DNA from: an uncultured Oscillospiraceae bacterium
Lineage (GTDB): Bacteria > Bacillota > Clostridia > Oscillospirales > Oscillospiraceae
Reading direction: 5' to 3'
Assembly (NCBI GenBank): GCA_944385435.1
Contig: CALWXG010000008.1
Coordinates: 1-64,000, forward strand
DNA length: 64,000 nucleotides
Of this stretch, positions 49,052 through 56,488 are shown piece after piece. The notes under the pieces are model-generated. The model saw only the letters and a program-made list of their open reading frames with translations, was not told the DNA's origin and ran no database searches. Position numbers and translations under genes: made by a program. Every line of letters starts with the position of its first letter. Positions within the stretch are counted from its first letter, which is position 1.

Positions 49052-49855
49052 ATGCGAGACTTATTTACCGTCAGTCAGGTCAGCCGGAGCTGCGGGATTT
49101 CCCGGGCGACCATCCTGCGTCTGGAGGACAAAGGCCTGCTCACACCGGCACGGGTCGACGAACAGAACGGATACCGATATTATGACAACCGGAATGTGAG
49201 CCAGATCATGCAGATTCAGCTGTTCCTGGAGCTGGGGATGAGCTATGACGACATCCTGCTCTACTACCGCACAGGAGGCTCGTCCCGGGAGCTGCTCCGC
49301 CGGGCGGAAGCCAGGCTGCTTGTCATGAACCGGATTTACCAGGAGATCCGGCTTCGGGTGGAGAACCAGGAAACGCTCAGCTTTGAATTCATCACGCTGC
49401 CCCGGTATGTGTGTTTCACCAGACGGTTCAGGGGCACCACGGTGGAGGACCGGTATTGGGCCATGTGCCGGCTTTACCACGAGGCGGTGGAGCGGGGATA
49501 CCGGCTGCTGGCCTCCCAGCCCCTGTTTCTCATCAACCGGCGGGATGACTTTATCCAGGCATCCTTTGAGGAGACAGAGGTGGAGTTCACCTGCTGCATT
49601 CCCCTGGAGCCGAAGTGTGCGCCGGAGGGCGCCACGGTTTTTCCCCCCTGCCGGGCCTTTTCCTGCCTGTTCCACGGAAGCTACTCCCGCCGGGCAGACG
49701 TATTCAACGCCTTCGGGGAGAAGATCCGGGAGCTTGGCCTCCGGCCGGCGGGGGATGTGCGGACGCTGGCGCTGGTGGCCCCCTATACGGGCCGGAGCAT
49801 CTCCGAGGACTGTTATCTGACCCGCCTGGCGGTGCCGGTGGAGGAATCCACGTGA
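49052..49855 (+). CDS. MerR-family regulator with GyrI-like effector domain (BmrR type)
   Basis: This 267-aa protein begins MRDLFTVSQVSRSCGISRATILRLEDKGLLTPARVDEQNGYRYYD, the MerR HTH and wing with the typical TIL-R-L-DKGLL (usual TLRYYE) and GYRYYD. A dimerisation helix follows (about residues 85-115). From about 115 to 267 is a GyrI-like ligand-binding domain, as in BmrR. ATG 49052 follows GGGAGGGG; the open frame extends 25 codons upstream through the promoter, without a ribosome site. The PfkB kinase gene follows 43 bp downstream on the same strand. The inducer is unknown. Confidence 0.88.
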   Translation: MRDLFTVSQVSRSCGISRATILRLEDKGLLTPARVDEQNGYRYYDNRNVSQIMQIQLFLELGMSYDDILLYYRTGGSSRELLRRAEARLLVMNRIYQEIRLRVENQETLSFEFITLPRYVCFTRRFRGTTVEDRYWAMCRLYHEAVERGYRLLASQPLFLINRRDDFIQASFEETEVEFTCCIPLEPKCAPEGATVFPPCRAFSCLFHGSYSRRADVFNAFGEKIRELGLRPAGDVRTLALVAPYTGRSISEDCYLTRLAVPVEEST

Positions 49856-49898
49856 AGGGATGCCGCAAAGAGAAAAGGAACCAGGTGGAGGTGGTTGT

Positions 49899-50834
49899 GT
49901 GATCTATACCGTTACCTTTAATCCGGCCATTGACTATGTGGTCTGGACAGACCGGCTGGAGCCGGGGCACATCAACCGGGCCCGGAGGGAGGCGATCCAG
50001 CTGGGCGGCAAGGGAATCAACGTATCCACCATGCTGCTGCGCCTGGGGGTGGAGAGCGTGGCCCTGGGCTTCGTGGCGGGGTTCACCGGACAGGCCCTGG
50101 AAACCGGCCTGCGGCGGGCTGGTCTGCGGACGGAATTCATCCATCTGGACCGGGGGACCACCCGGATCAACGTGAAGGTCAAGGGAGAAGAAGAGACGGA
50201 GATCAACGGCATCGGGCCGGACATCGGGCCGGAGGCAGTTCAGGCGCTGACGGACCGGCTGGACCGGCTGAAACAGGGGGATATCCTGGTGCTGGCCGGG
50301 TCGGTGCCGGCCAGCCTGCCCGAAGACACCTATGGACGGGTGCTGGCGGGCCTGACGGGCAAGGGCGTCAGAACCGTGGTGGATGCCCGGGGAGAGCTGC
50401 TGCGCGGAGCGCTGCGCCACCGGCCGTTTCTGATCAAACCCAATCGGGCGGAGCTGGAGTCCCTGTTCGGCCGCACCCTGGAGACGGAAGAGGAGATCTG
50501 TGCCTGCGCAGCGCAGCTGTGCCGGCAGGGCGCGGAGCATGTGCTGGTCTCCCTGGCGGGAGAGGGAGCGATCCTGCTGGACGGGCGGGGTGAAGTTCAC
50601 CGCCTGGCCGCGCCGGGCGGGCAGGTGCGCAATTCTGTGGGGGCCGGCGATGCCATGGTGGCCGGGTTTCTGGCCGGCTGGCTGGGCACAGGCAGTTATG
50701 AGCAGGCCCTGCGCCTGGGTGTGGCGGCAGGCAGCGCCACCGCCTTTTCCGATGCAATGGCCTCCCGGGAGGACGTGGAGCGGGTGTTGGCGGAGCTGGA
50801 GAAGCGGCCCGCGGAACGGAAGATAAAAAAATAG
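49899..50834 (+). CDS. PfkB-family sugar kinase, 1-phosphofructokinase type
   Basis: This 311-aa enzyme starts at GTG 49899 with MIYTVTFNPAIDYVVWTDRLEPG, characteristic of FruK/LacC, and has GGKGINVSTMLLRLG (PfkB signature 1) and the catalytic Asp in NSVGAGDAMVAGFLAGW (signature 2). The AGSVPASLPEDTYG block agrees. It would phosphorylate fructose-1-phosphate or tagatose-6-phosphate. No PTS permease or fructose repressor is adjacent, which is unusual for fruK. GGTGGAGGTGG lies upstream. A weak hairpin (CCGGGC/GCCCGG near 50838-50860) follows the stop. Confidence 0.9.
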   Translation: MIYTVTFNPAIDYVVWTDRLEPGHINRARREAIQLGGKGINVSTMLLRLGVESVALGFVAGFTGQALETGLRRAGLRTEFIHLDRGTTRINVKVKGEEETEINGIGPDIGPEAVQALTDRLDRLKQGDILVLAGSVPASLPEDTYGRVLAGLTGKGVRTVVDARGELLRGALRHRPFLIKPNRAELESLFGRTLETEEEICACAAQLCRQGAEHVLVSLAGEGAILLDGRGEVHRLAAPGGQVRNSVGAGDAMVAGFLAGWLGTGSYEQALRLGVAAGSATAFSDAMASREDVERVLAELEKRPAERKIKK

Positions 50835-50860
50835 GTCCCGGGCTGAAAGGAACGGCCCGG

Positions 50861-50875
50861 TTCAATCGTATTGAA
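50861..50875. promoter_or_regulatory. 15-bp palindrome upstream of the His-rich/ECF operon
   Basis: TTCAAT-CGT-ATTGAA is a perfect dyad about 50 bp before ATG 50924. No -35/-10 pair is clear around it. It may be an operator or part of the ECF-dependent promoter region. Confidence 0.4.
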
Positions 50876-50923
50876 AGTGAGACCGGAAAAACGGCCATCT
50901 CAATACAGTGGAGGAAGATGACA

Positions 50924-51418
50924 ATGAAAAAATGGGTGACAGGCGGGCTGATCACGGTGTTGGTCCTGGCGCTGCTGACCGTGAGCGCCTTTGCGGCCCC
51001 GGCAGGCCGGAATTACGTGGATGCCGACGGGGACGGAGTGTGTGATTACTGGGCAGAGGGAATCGGATGCCAGAAGGGCAATTGCCGTCATGCCGGCGGC
51101 TGTGCCCGGCGCTGTGCAGGCGTGGGCTGCCGGTTTGTAGATGCGGATGGCGACGGGGTCTGCGATCTGCTGGCAGCCGGTGCGGTCCAGACGACTGGGA
51201 CCGAAGGCGGAACGGTCGGTGCCGGCATCGGCACCGGCGTGTGCGGCTATGACGGGTGCGCCTTTGTGGACAGCAACGGCGACGGGGTCTGCGACCTCCA
51301 CGGCGCCTGCGGCACCGGCCGGGGACATGGCTGCGGCAGCTGGAGCGCAGGAGGCCATCATCAGGGCGGCCACCATCAGGGCGGCCACCATCAGGGCGGC
51401 CATCACAGAGGCTGGTAA
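50924..51418 (+). CDS. Secreted Ca-loop and His-rich small protein
   Basis: This 164-aa protein has a signal peptide (MKKWVTGGLITVLVLALLTVSAFA, cut about residue 24). Three copies of (Y/F)VD(A/S)(D/N)GDGVCD follow at about residues 28, 68 and 114; the DxDGDG core resembles dockerin/EF-hand calcium loops, each with a following Cys. Several other Cys residues (GCQKGNCRHAGGCARRCAGVGC) could form disulfides or bind metal. The tail is a run of GGHHQ repeats (four HH pairs) ending HHRGW. ATG 50924 is chosen because GGAGG is 9 nt upstream; ATG 50918 abuts it. It stands directly before an ECF sigma gene whose anti-sigma partner also has a His-rich tail. Function is unknown; metal binding is inferred. 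Confidence 0.8.
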   Translation: MKKWVTGGLITVLVLALLTVSAFAAPAGRNYVDADGDGVCDYWAEGIGCQKGNCRHAGGCARRCAGVGCRFVDADGDGVCDLLAAGAVQTTGTEGGTVGAGIGTGVCGYDGCAFVDSNGDGVCDLHGACGTGRGHGCGSWSAGGHHQGGHHQGGHHQGGHHRGW

Positions 51419-51440
51419 CAGAGAAACGGGGTTGCGGGGC

Positions 51441-51929
51441 ATGAGAAGCGAGGAGGAGGTCCATACAGCGATAGAGCGGTACGGGGATACTGTACGGCGG
51501 CTGTGTCTGCTGCGCCTGAAGAATCATGCCGATACAGAAGATATTTTCCAGACCGTCTTTTTGAAATACGCTCTGAGCACCATGCGGTTCGACAGCCAGG
51601 AGCATGAAAAAGCCTGGCTGATCCGGGTCACCCTCAACGCCTGCAAGGATCTGCTCAAAAGTTTTTTCCGCAGCCGTACGGTCTCTCTGGAGGAACTGCT
51701 GGATCAGCCTGCGCCAGAGGCAGAGGAGAAACGCACCTGGGTACTGGAGGCGGTGCTGTCCCTGCCCCAGAAGTACCGGGATGTGATTTATCTTCACTAC
51801 TACGAGGGGTATACGGCGGCGGAGATCGGGGGCATCCTGAAGAAAAACGTCAACACGGTCTACACCCTGCTTGCCCGGGCCAGGCAGCAGCTCAAGGAAC
51901 TCCTGGGAGGTGACGGGGATGAGGAATGA
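51441..51929 (+). CDS. ECF-type RNA polymerase sigma factor
   Basis: This 162-aa sigma-70-family protein shows region 2 (VHTAIERYGDTVRRLCLLRLKNHADTEDIFQTVFLKY, with DTEDIFQTVFLK as region 2.2-2.3) and region 4 (LSLPQKYRDVIYLHYYEGYTAAEIGGILKKNVNTVYTLLARARQQLKE). It lacks regions 1 and 3, as in ECF sigmas. ATG 51441 follows a poor GGGG ribosome site, 22 bp after the His-rich gene. Its end overlaps the anti-sigma gene by 11 bp, which is the usual coupling of a sigma and its anti-sigma. Confidence 0.93.
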   Translation: MRSEEEVHTAIERYGDTVRRLCLLRLKNHADTEDIFQTVFLKYALSTMRFDSQEHEKAWLIRVTLNACKDLLKSFFRSRTVSLEELLDQPAPEAEEKRTWVLEAVLSLPQKYRDVIYLHYYEGYTAAEIGGILKKNVNTVYTLLARARQQLKELLGGDGDEE

Positions 51930-52665
51930 GATTCGCCAGGCCTTTGACGAGGTGCACGCATCCCGGGAACTGAAGGATCGCACCCGGGAACGGCTGGCCC
52001 GGCGCATGCGGCGCGGCTGGCCCGCCGCCGGGCTGCGCCCGGTCCGGCGGGGATTGGCGGCCGCGGCAGCCTGCCTGGTGCTGCTCCTGGCGGGCGCGGG
52101 AGGAAGCTGGCTCTACTTCACCCCCACGGCGGCCATCAGCATTGATGTGAACCCGTCTCTGGAGCTGGAGATAAACCGCTTTGACCGGGTGATCGGGGTG
52201 GAGGGCTACAACGAGGACGGCCGGGCGCTGGCCGACCAGCTGGACGTGAACCACCTGAATTACGAGCAGGCGGTGGAGGAAATTCTGAACAGCGCCGTTA
52301 TTGCGGCTCTGCTGGCCCGGGACGAAGTGGTGACCATCACCGTGACCGGCACGGATGACAGACAGTGCGGAAGGATTCTGTCCGAGGTGGAGATGGAGAC
52401 GGCCCAGAGCCCCAACATCCACTGTCACGGAGCCCGGCAGGAGGAAGTGGAGAGCGCCCACGACTGCGGACTGTCCTATGGAAAATACCGCGCCTACCTG
52501 GAACTGCAGGCCCTGGACCCGGACGTCACCCTGGAAGAGGTGCAGGAGATGACCATGCGGGAGCTGTGGGAGCGGATCCAGGCGCTGTCCGTCGGGACCC
52601 AGAGCCAGGGACAGAGCGGCGGCCACCACGGAGAACACGGCTATGGCCACGGAGGCGGCCACTGA
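51919..52665 (+). CDS. RsgI-like membrane anti-sigma factor with His-rich extracellular tail
   Basis: This 248-aa protein has a cytoplasmic N-terminus (about 1-52), a single membrane helix (about 53-73, LAAAAACLVLLLAGAGGSWLY) and an extracytoplasmic domain. The stretch ISIDVNPSLELEINRFDRVIGVEGYNEDGRALA matches the RsgI/anti-sigma-I middle domain, which is autoproteolysed in characterised RsgI proteins after the Asn of the DVNPS motif. The C-terminus is QSGGHHGEHGYGHGGGH. The N-terminal segment presumably binds the sigma factor encoded just upstream. GGGAGGTGACGGGG precedes ATG 51919. The His-rich tail suggests a metal or pH signal (inference). Confidence 0.87.
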   Translation: MRNEIRQAFDEVHASRELKDRTRERLARRMRRGWPAAGLRPVRRGLAAAAACLVLLLAGAGGSWLYFTPTAAISIDVNPSLELEINRFDRVIGVEGYNEDGRALADQLDVNHLNYEQAVEEILNSAVIAALLARDEVVTITVTGTDDRQCGRILSEVEMETAQSPNIHCHGARQEEVESAHDCGLSYGKYRAYLELQALDPDVTLEEVQEMTMRELWERIQALSVGTQSQGQSGGHHGEHGYGHGGGH

Positions 52666-52694
52666 GCGTCAGGCCCGAATAAAAATCGGAAAAA

Positions 52695-52730
52695 GCCCGG
52701 CAGACCTTCTTCAAAAGGGGTCTGCCGGGC
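52695..52730. terminator. Terminator between the anti-sigma and LysR genes
   Basis: GCCCGGCAGACC (52695-52706) pairs with GGTCTGCCGGGC (52719-52730). The minus-strand side is followed by TTTTTCC, so it terminates the LysR gene and probably also the sigma operon. Confidence 0.85.
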
Positions 52731-52751
52731 AAACATGATATGGGGGGAAAT

Positions 52752-53651
52752 TTACGGCTGGAGCGGGGCGCCTGCCCGCAGCGACTGGGTGAGCAGGCGG
52801 AAAAATGCCTCGGACACCTTGGAGCGCACCTGGTATTTGGGCCAGACCAGGTTCATGCCGCACTCCATGGTGGGAAAGAGAGGGCGGAAGCACACCCCGC
52901 TGTCCTCGCCGGTGTTGATGAGGTGGTTCAGGGTGAGAGCATAGCCGATCCCGGCCTCCACCATCAGCGCCGCATTGTAAATCAGGTTGTAGGTGGCCAC
53001 CACCCGGAGGGCGGAGAATTCATAGCCCAGCCACTGGGAGAACTCCGACTCCACCTGGGATTGCCGGGAGACCAGCAGGGGCAGGTCCCGCAGATCCTCC
53101 GGGGAGATGTGCTCCCGAAGGGCCAGTTCGCTGTCTTTGGGAACCACCAGCCCCCAGTGGTTCCGGGCGGGCAGCCGCAGTGAGTCGTATTTCCTGGGGA
53201 TATTGGAGCCCAGAATCAGACCAAAGTCCAGCAGCCCCTTTTCCATGCGCTCAAACAGATCGTCGGCGTTTGCGCTGAACAGGTGGAACCGGACCTGGGG
53301 ATACCGGGCCTGAAACCGCCGGATGGCATCGGCAATCAGCTTCATGCCGTCGGTTTCACCGCCGCCGATGTAGAGATCACCGGTGGTGATCAGTTCCGTC
53401 TCCCGCAGCTCCGACTGGGTTTTCTCCACCAGATCCAGAATCTCGTTGGCCCGCTTGCGCAGTAAAATTCCGTCTTCCGTCAGCGTGATGTGCCGGCTGC
53501 CCCGGAGAAACAGCGGCTTGCCGATCTCCTCCTCCAGGGAGGCCAGCTGCCGGGAGAGGGTGGGCTGGGAGAGATGCAGCACCTGGGCGGCGCCGGATAT
53601 GCTCTCCTCCCTGGCCACTGTGAGAAAATAGCGCAGAACCCGCAGTTCCAA
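52752..53651 (-). CDS. LysR-family transcriptional regulator
   Basis: This 299-aa LysR regulator has the N-terminal winged HTH LRYFLTVAREESISGAAQVLHLSQPTLSRQLASLEEEIGKPLF and a two-lobed effector domain (residues about 90-290). The start is TTG 53651, since no in-frame ATG or GTG precedes it and GGCGGGG is about 8 nt upstream; TTG suggests low expression. It is divergent from an amino-acid ABC importer with about 210 bp between, the classical LysR arrangement. It probably controls the importer through the ATAG-N11-CTAT box. The co-inducer is unknown. Confidence 0.92.
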   Translation of the reverse strand: MELRVLRYFLTVAREESISGAAQVLHLSQPTLSRQLASLEEEIGKPLFLRGSRHITLTEDGILLRKRANEILDLVEKTQSELRETELITTGDLYIGGGETDGMKLIADAIRRFQARYPQVRFHLFSANADDLFERMEKGLLDFGLILGSNIPRKYDSLRLPARNHWGLVVPKDSELALREHISPEDLRDLPLLVSRQSQVESEFSQWLGYEFSALRVVATYNLIYNAALMVEAGIGYALTLNHLINTGEDSGVCFRPLFPTMECGMNLVWPKYQVRSKVSEAFFRLLTQSLRAGAPLQP

Positions 53652-53688
53652 AGGATCATCCCCGCCTTTTTACCGGATATCTGATCAG

Positions 53689-53718
53689 AGCATACCATGG
53701 CACCGGCGGGAAAGTCAA
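53689..53718 (-). promoter_or_regulatory. Promoter of the lysR-type gene
   Basis: On the minus strand TTGACT (53718-53713), 18 bp, TATGCT (53694-53689), about 38 bp upstream of the TTG start. Confidence 0.65.
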
Positions 53719-53740
53719 CTGCAAACCATGCCTTTTAAAC

Positions 53741-53759
53741 ATAGAAAAATATCCGCTAT
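53741..53759. promoter_or_regulatory. LysR-type operator (ATAG-N11-CTAT)
   Basis: ATAG (53741-53744) and CTAT (53756-53759) are separated by 11 bp, giving the T-N11-A dyad typical of LysR boxes. It lies just upstream of the importer's -35 hexamer. Confidence 0.6.
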
Positions 53760-53765
53760 AGGTAT

Positions 53766-53794
53766 TTGATATTTTGAAGGCCTTGGATTATAAT
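53766..53794 (+). promoter_or_regulatory. Promoter of the amino-acid ABC importer operon
   Basis: TTGATA (53766-53771), 17 bp, TATAAT (53789-53794), about 66 bp upstream of the permease ATG. Confidence 0.8.
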
Positions 53795-53860
53795 CGGGAG
53801 CCGTAGGAGGGCCCGGCGGCCCTCGTGCAGTTTGGCCAAACGAAACGGAGCAGAACGATT

Positions 53861-54538
53861 ATGATCAATGAGCGACTTCTGGAAATTATACTGGACTCCT
53901 TCTGGCAGATCCTCCTGCCGGGACTGGCCGTGACCATTCCCCTGACGGCGGTGTCTTTTTTCTTTGCCATGATCATTGCGGTGGTCACTGCCATGGTGCA
54001 GTTTGCAAAGGTGCCTGTGCTGCGGCATGTGGCGCGGTTTTACATCTGGGTGGCCCGGGGTACCCCGCTGCTGGTGCAGCTGTTTGTGGTGTTCTACGGC
54101 CTGCCGGATCTGGGCATTCTGGTGGACCCCATCCCGGCGGCCATTCTGGTCTTTTCCCTGAACGAGGGCGCCTACTGCGCGGAGACGGTGCGGGCCTCCC
54201 TGGAGGCGGTGCCGGCCGGACAGATGGAGGCGGGCCGGTGCGTGGGCATGAGCTATCTGCAGGTGATGCGGCGGGTGGTGCTGCCCCAGGCCATGCGCAT
54301 CGCCTTCCCCTCCCTGGCCAACTCCCTCATCGCCATGGTGAAAGACACCTCTCTGGCGTCCAACATCACGGTGACGGAGATGATGATGAAGACGCGGCAG
54401 ATCGCCTCGGTGAATCAGGAATTCCTGGCTCTGTACATTGAGGTGGGCCTGATTTACCTGCTGTTCTGCACGGTGCTTACCAAGGTGCAGAGCGCGGTGG
54501 AAAAACGGCTGAACTATTACGGTCGGAAGGAGGATTGA
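53861..54538 (+). CDS. Polar amino-acid ABC transporter permease (cystine/TcyB type)
   Basis: This 225-aa HisM-family permease has about five membrane helices. The conserved ARGTPLLVQLFVVFYGLP, SLNEGAYCAETVRASLEAVPAGQMEAGRCVGMSYLQ (EAA loop in AGRCVGMSYLQVMRRVVLPQA) and KDTSLASNITVTEMM motifs are those of polar amino-acid permeases and resemble TcyB/TcyL. ATG 53861 is chosen because ACGGAGCAG precedes it; the longer frame adds a basic 12-residue lead. It is first in an operon with the ATPase and binding protein. Confidence 0.93.
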   Translation: MINERLLEIILDSFWQILLPGLAVTIPLTAVSFFFAMIIAVVTAMVQFAKVPVLRHVARFYIWVARGTPLLVQLFVVFYGLPDLGILVDPIPAAILVFSLNEGAYCAETVRASLEAVPAGQMEAGRCVGMSYLQVMRRVVLPQAMRIAFPSLANSLIAMVKDTSLASNITVTEMMMKTRQIASVNQEFLALYIEVGLIYLLFCTVLTKVQSAVEKRLNYYGRKED

Positions 54539-54542
54539 GGGT

Positions 54543-55313
54543 ATGCTGGAATTGCGGGGCTTGAAAAAGTCCTTCGGGCAGCTGGAGGTGCTCAAGGGCA
54601 TTGACCTCCAGGTGGACAAGGGAGACGTGGTGGCCATTCTGGGCCGGAGCGGCTCGGGCAAGACCACCCTGCTGCGGTGCCTCAACTTCCTGGAGAAGAG
54701 CGATGCCGGGACGCTGAGCTTTGACGGGGAGTCATTCGACATGGCCCGGATCGGCAAAAAGGACATTGCCAGGCTGCGGGCCAAGACTGCCTTTGTCTTT
54801 CAGAACTACAATCTGTTTCTCAACAAGACTGCCCTGCAGAATGTGACGGAAGGGCTGGTGATTGCCCGGAAGATGCCCAAAGACCGGGCCGTGGAGATCG
54901 GCCGGCGGATGCTGGAGCGGGTGGGTCTGTCCGACCGGGAGTCCTATTATCCCAGCCAGCTGTCCGGCGGCCAGCAGCAGCGGGTGGCCATTGCCCGGGC
55001 CCTGGCCACCGACCCGGAGATCATCTACTTTGACGAGCCCACCTCCGCCCTGGACCCGGAGCTGACGGGAGAGGTGCTCTCCGTCATGCGCTCTCTGGCG
55101 GAGGAAGGACGCACCATGCTGGTGGTGACCCACGAGATGGGATTTGCCCGGCATGTATCCAACCGGGTGATCTTCATGGAAGAGGGAGAGATCGTGGAAG
55201 CCGGGGATTCCCGGAGCGTGTTCGAGCAGCCCCGGCAGGAGCGCACCCGGGTCTTCCTGCGCAACGTCTATCAGCACCTGGAGACAAATGAGGCCCCATC
55301 CCCGGAGGGATGA
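54543..55313 (+). CDS. Polar amino-acid ABC transporter ATP-binding protein (TcyC/GlnQ type)
   Basis: This 256-aa ATPase shows Walker A GRSGSGKTT, signature LSGGQQQR, Walker B IIYFDEPTSALD, and the switch His in VVTHEMGFA. MLELRGLKKSFGQLEVLKGIDLQV at the start is characteristic of the amino-acid subgroup. It begins 4 bp after the permease stop and precedes the substrate-binding lipoprotein gene. It energises import by the permease, probably as a dimer with it. Confidence 0.96.
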   Translation: MLELRGLKKSFGQLEVLKGIDLQVDKGDVVAILGRSGSGKTTLLRCLNFLEKSDAGTLSFDGESFDMARIGKKDIARLRAKTAFVFQNYNLFLNKTALQNVTEGLVIARKMPKDRAVEIGRRMLERVGLSDRESYYPSQLSGGQQQRVAIARALATDPEIIYFDEPTSALDPELTGEVLSVMRSLAEEGRTMLVVTHEMGFARHVSNRVIFMEEGEIVEAGDSRSVFEQPRQERTRVFLRNVYQHLETNEAPSPEG

Positions 55314-55346
55314 GACAAAAGCAAAACAAAACTGGAGGAAAAACCG

Positions 55347-56162
55347 ATGAAGAAGAGAACGATTGCGGCCCTGTTTCTGTCTGCGGCCCTGGCTGTGACT
55401 ACCCTGGCCGGCTGTTCCGGCGCAACGGACCGCCAGCAGCAGGGGGGAGACCAGCTGGCCCGGATTCAGGAGAGCGGTGAGATCATCATTGCGCTGGAGG
55501 GCACCTGGGCGCCCTGGAGCTACCACGATGAGGACGACAACCTCACCGGCTATGACGTGGAGGTGGGCCGGCTCATCGCCCAGGAGCTGGGGGTGGAGGC
55601 CACCTTTGTGGAGGGCCCCTGGGACAGCCTGATGGCCGGCCTGGACGCGGAGCGGTACGACGTGGTCATCAACGGCATGGGCGTCACCGAGGAGCGGGCG
55701 GAGAAATATGATTTCTCCACGCCCTATGCCTATAACCGCACGGCGGTGATTGTCCGGGGGGACAACGACGAGATCCACACCATGGAGGACCTGGAAGGCA
55801 AGACCACCGCCAACACCCTGGCCAGCACCTATGCCACCATCGCGGAGAGCTACGGCGCCACCAACACCGGCGTGGATGACCTGCTCCAGACCATCGAGCT
55901 GCTGGAGGCGGGGCGCATTGATGCCACCCTGAACGCGGAGGGGACCTTCGCCTTCTACCTGAGCCAGCACCCGGACGCCGACATCAAGATTGCCACGTAT
56001 GCCGATCAGGTGGAGCAGATTGCCATCCCCTTCCGGAAAGGAGAGGACGCGCGGAGCCTGCGGGAGCGGGTGGACGAGATTCTGGCGGAACTGAGCCAGT
56101 CCGGCCAGCTGGGCGAGCTGTCGGAGCGCTTCTTCGGCATCGACATCTCCCAGAGTCAGTAA
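55347..56162 (+). CDS. Polar amino-acid (probably cystine) binding lipoprotein
   Basis: This 271-aa family 3 solute-binding protein has a signal peptide with the lipobox LAGC (Cys about residue 23). Ligand-site motifs are EGTWAPWSYHDEDDNLTGYDVEVGRLIA, DVVINGMGVTEERAEKYDFSTPYAYNR and EAGRIDATLNAEGTFAFYL, which resemble TcyA/FliY cystine-binding proteins; the exact ligand is an inference. AACTGGAGGAAA precedes ATG 55347. Importer gene order is permease, ATPase, binding protein, with the LysR gene divergent. Confidence 0.93.
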   Translation: MKKRTIAALFLSAALAVTTLAGCSGATDRQQQGGDQLARIQESGEIIIALEGTWAPWSYHDEDDNLTGYDVEVGRLIAQELGVEATFVEGPWDSLMAGLDAERYDVVINGMGVTEERAEKYDFSTPYAYNRTAVIVRGDNDEIHTMEDLEGKTTANTLASTYATIAESYGATNTGVDDLLQTIELLEAGRIDATLNAEGTFAFYLSQHPDADIKIATYADQVEQIAIPFRKGEDARSLRERVDEILAELSQSGQLGELSERFFGIDISQSQ

Positions 56163-56193
56163 CCGGACCGGGCGGAAGAAAGGCGGAACGTGT

Positions 56194-56445
56194 ATGTGGA
56201 AGGAGCCGTTGTCGCCGGAGGCGGTGGAGCAGAATCTGAAGGACGCAGGCTGCCCGGGCAGCTTTGTGGAACAGTTTCTGGCCTGTTACGGAGACTGCTC
56301 CCCGGAGGAGCAGCTTCAGCTGCTGTATGGGCAGCGCCGGGAACTGCTGGAGCAGGTACACATCTGTCAGAAAAAGCTGGATTGTCTGGATTATCTCCGG
56401 GACCAGATCCGGAGAGGGCAGACGGACCGGGAGAAATGCGAATAG
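56194..56445 (+). CDS. Small helical protein of unknown function (83 aa)
   Basis: The protein (MWKEPLSPEAVEQNLKDAGC start) has a helix-turn pattern with CPGSFVEQFLACYGDCSPEEQL, RRELLEQVHICQKKLDCLDYLRDQI and a charged end. Similar small proteins with a QKKLDCLDYL-type helix are frequent in Firmicutes, but no function is known to me. AAAGGCGG lies about 8 nt upstream of ATG 56194. It follows the amino-acid importer by about 30 bp on the same strand and ends exactly at a terminator palindrome, so it is probably the last gene of that operon. Confidence 0.75.
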   Translation: MWKEPLSPEAVEQNLKDAGCPGSFVEQFLACYGDCSPEEQLQLLYGQRRELLEQVHICQKKLDCLDYLRDQIRRGQTDREKCE

Positions 56446-56488
56446 AACCCAGGACGCCCCGCGGGATCCCGCGGGGCGTCCTGGGTTC
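56445..56488. terminator. 44-bp perfect palindromic terminator
   Basis: Two 22-bp arms meet at GGATCC and overlap the last base of the 83-aa gene's stop and the TetR gene's stop (minus strand, 56487-56489). It serves both convergent transcripts; there is no T run. Confidence 0.8.

Noticed and set aside
51350..51418. GGHHQ repeats considered as a CRISPR or tandem DNA repeat
   Set aside because: The repeat is 15 bp, in frame, without spacers, and encodes the His-rich tail of a secreted protein.
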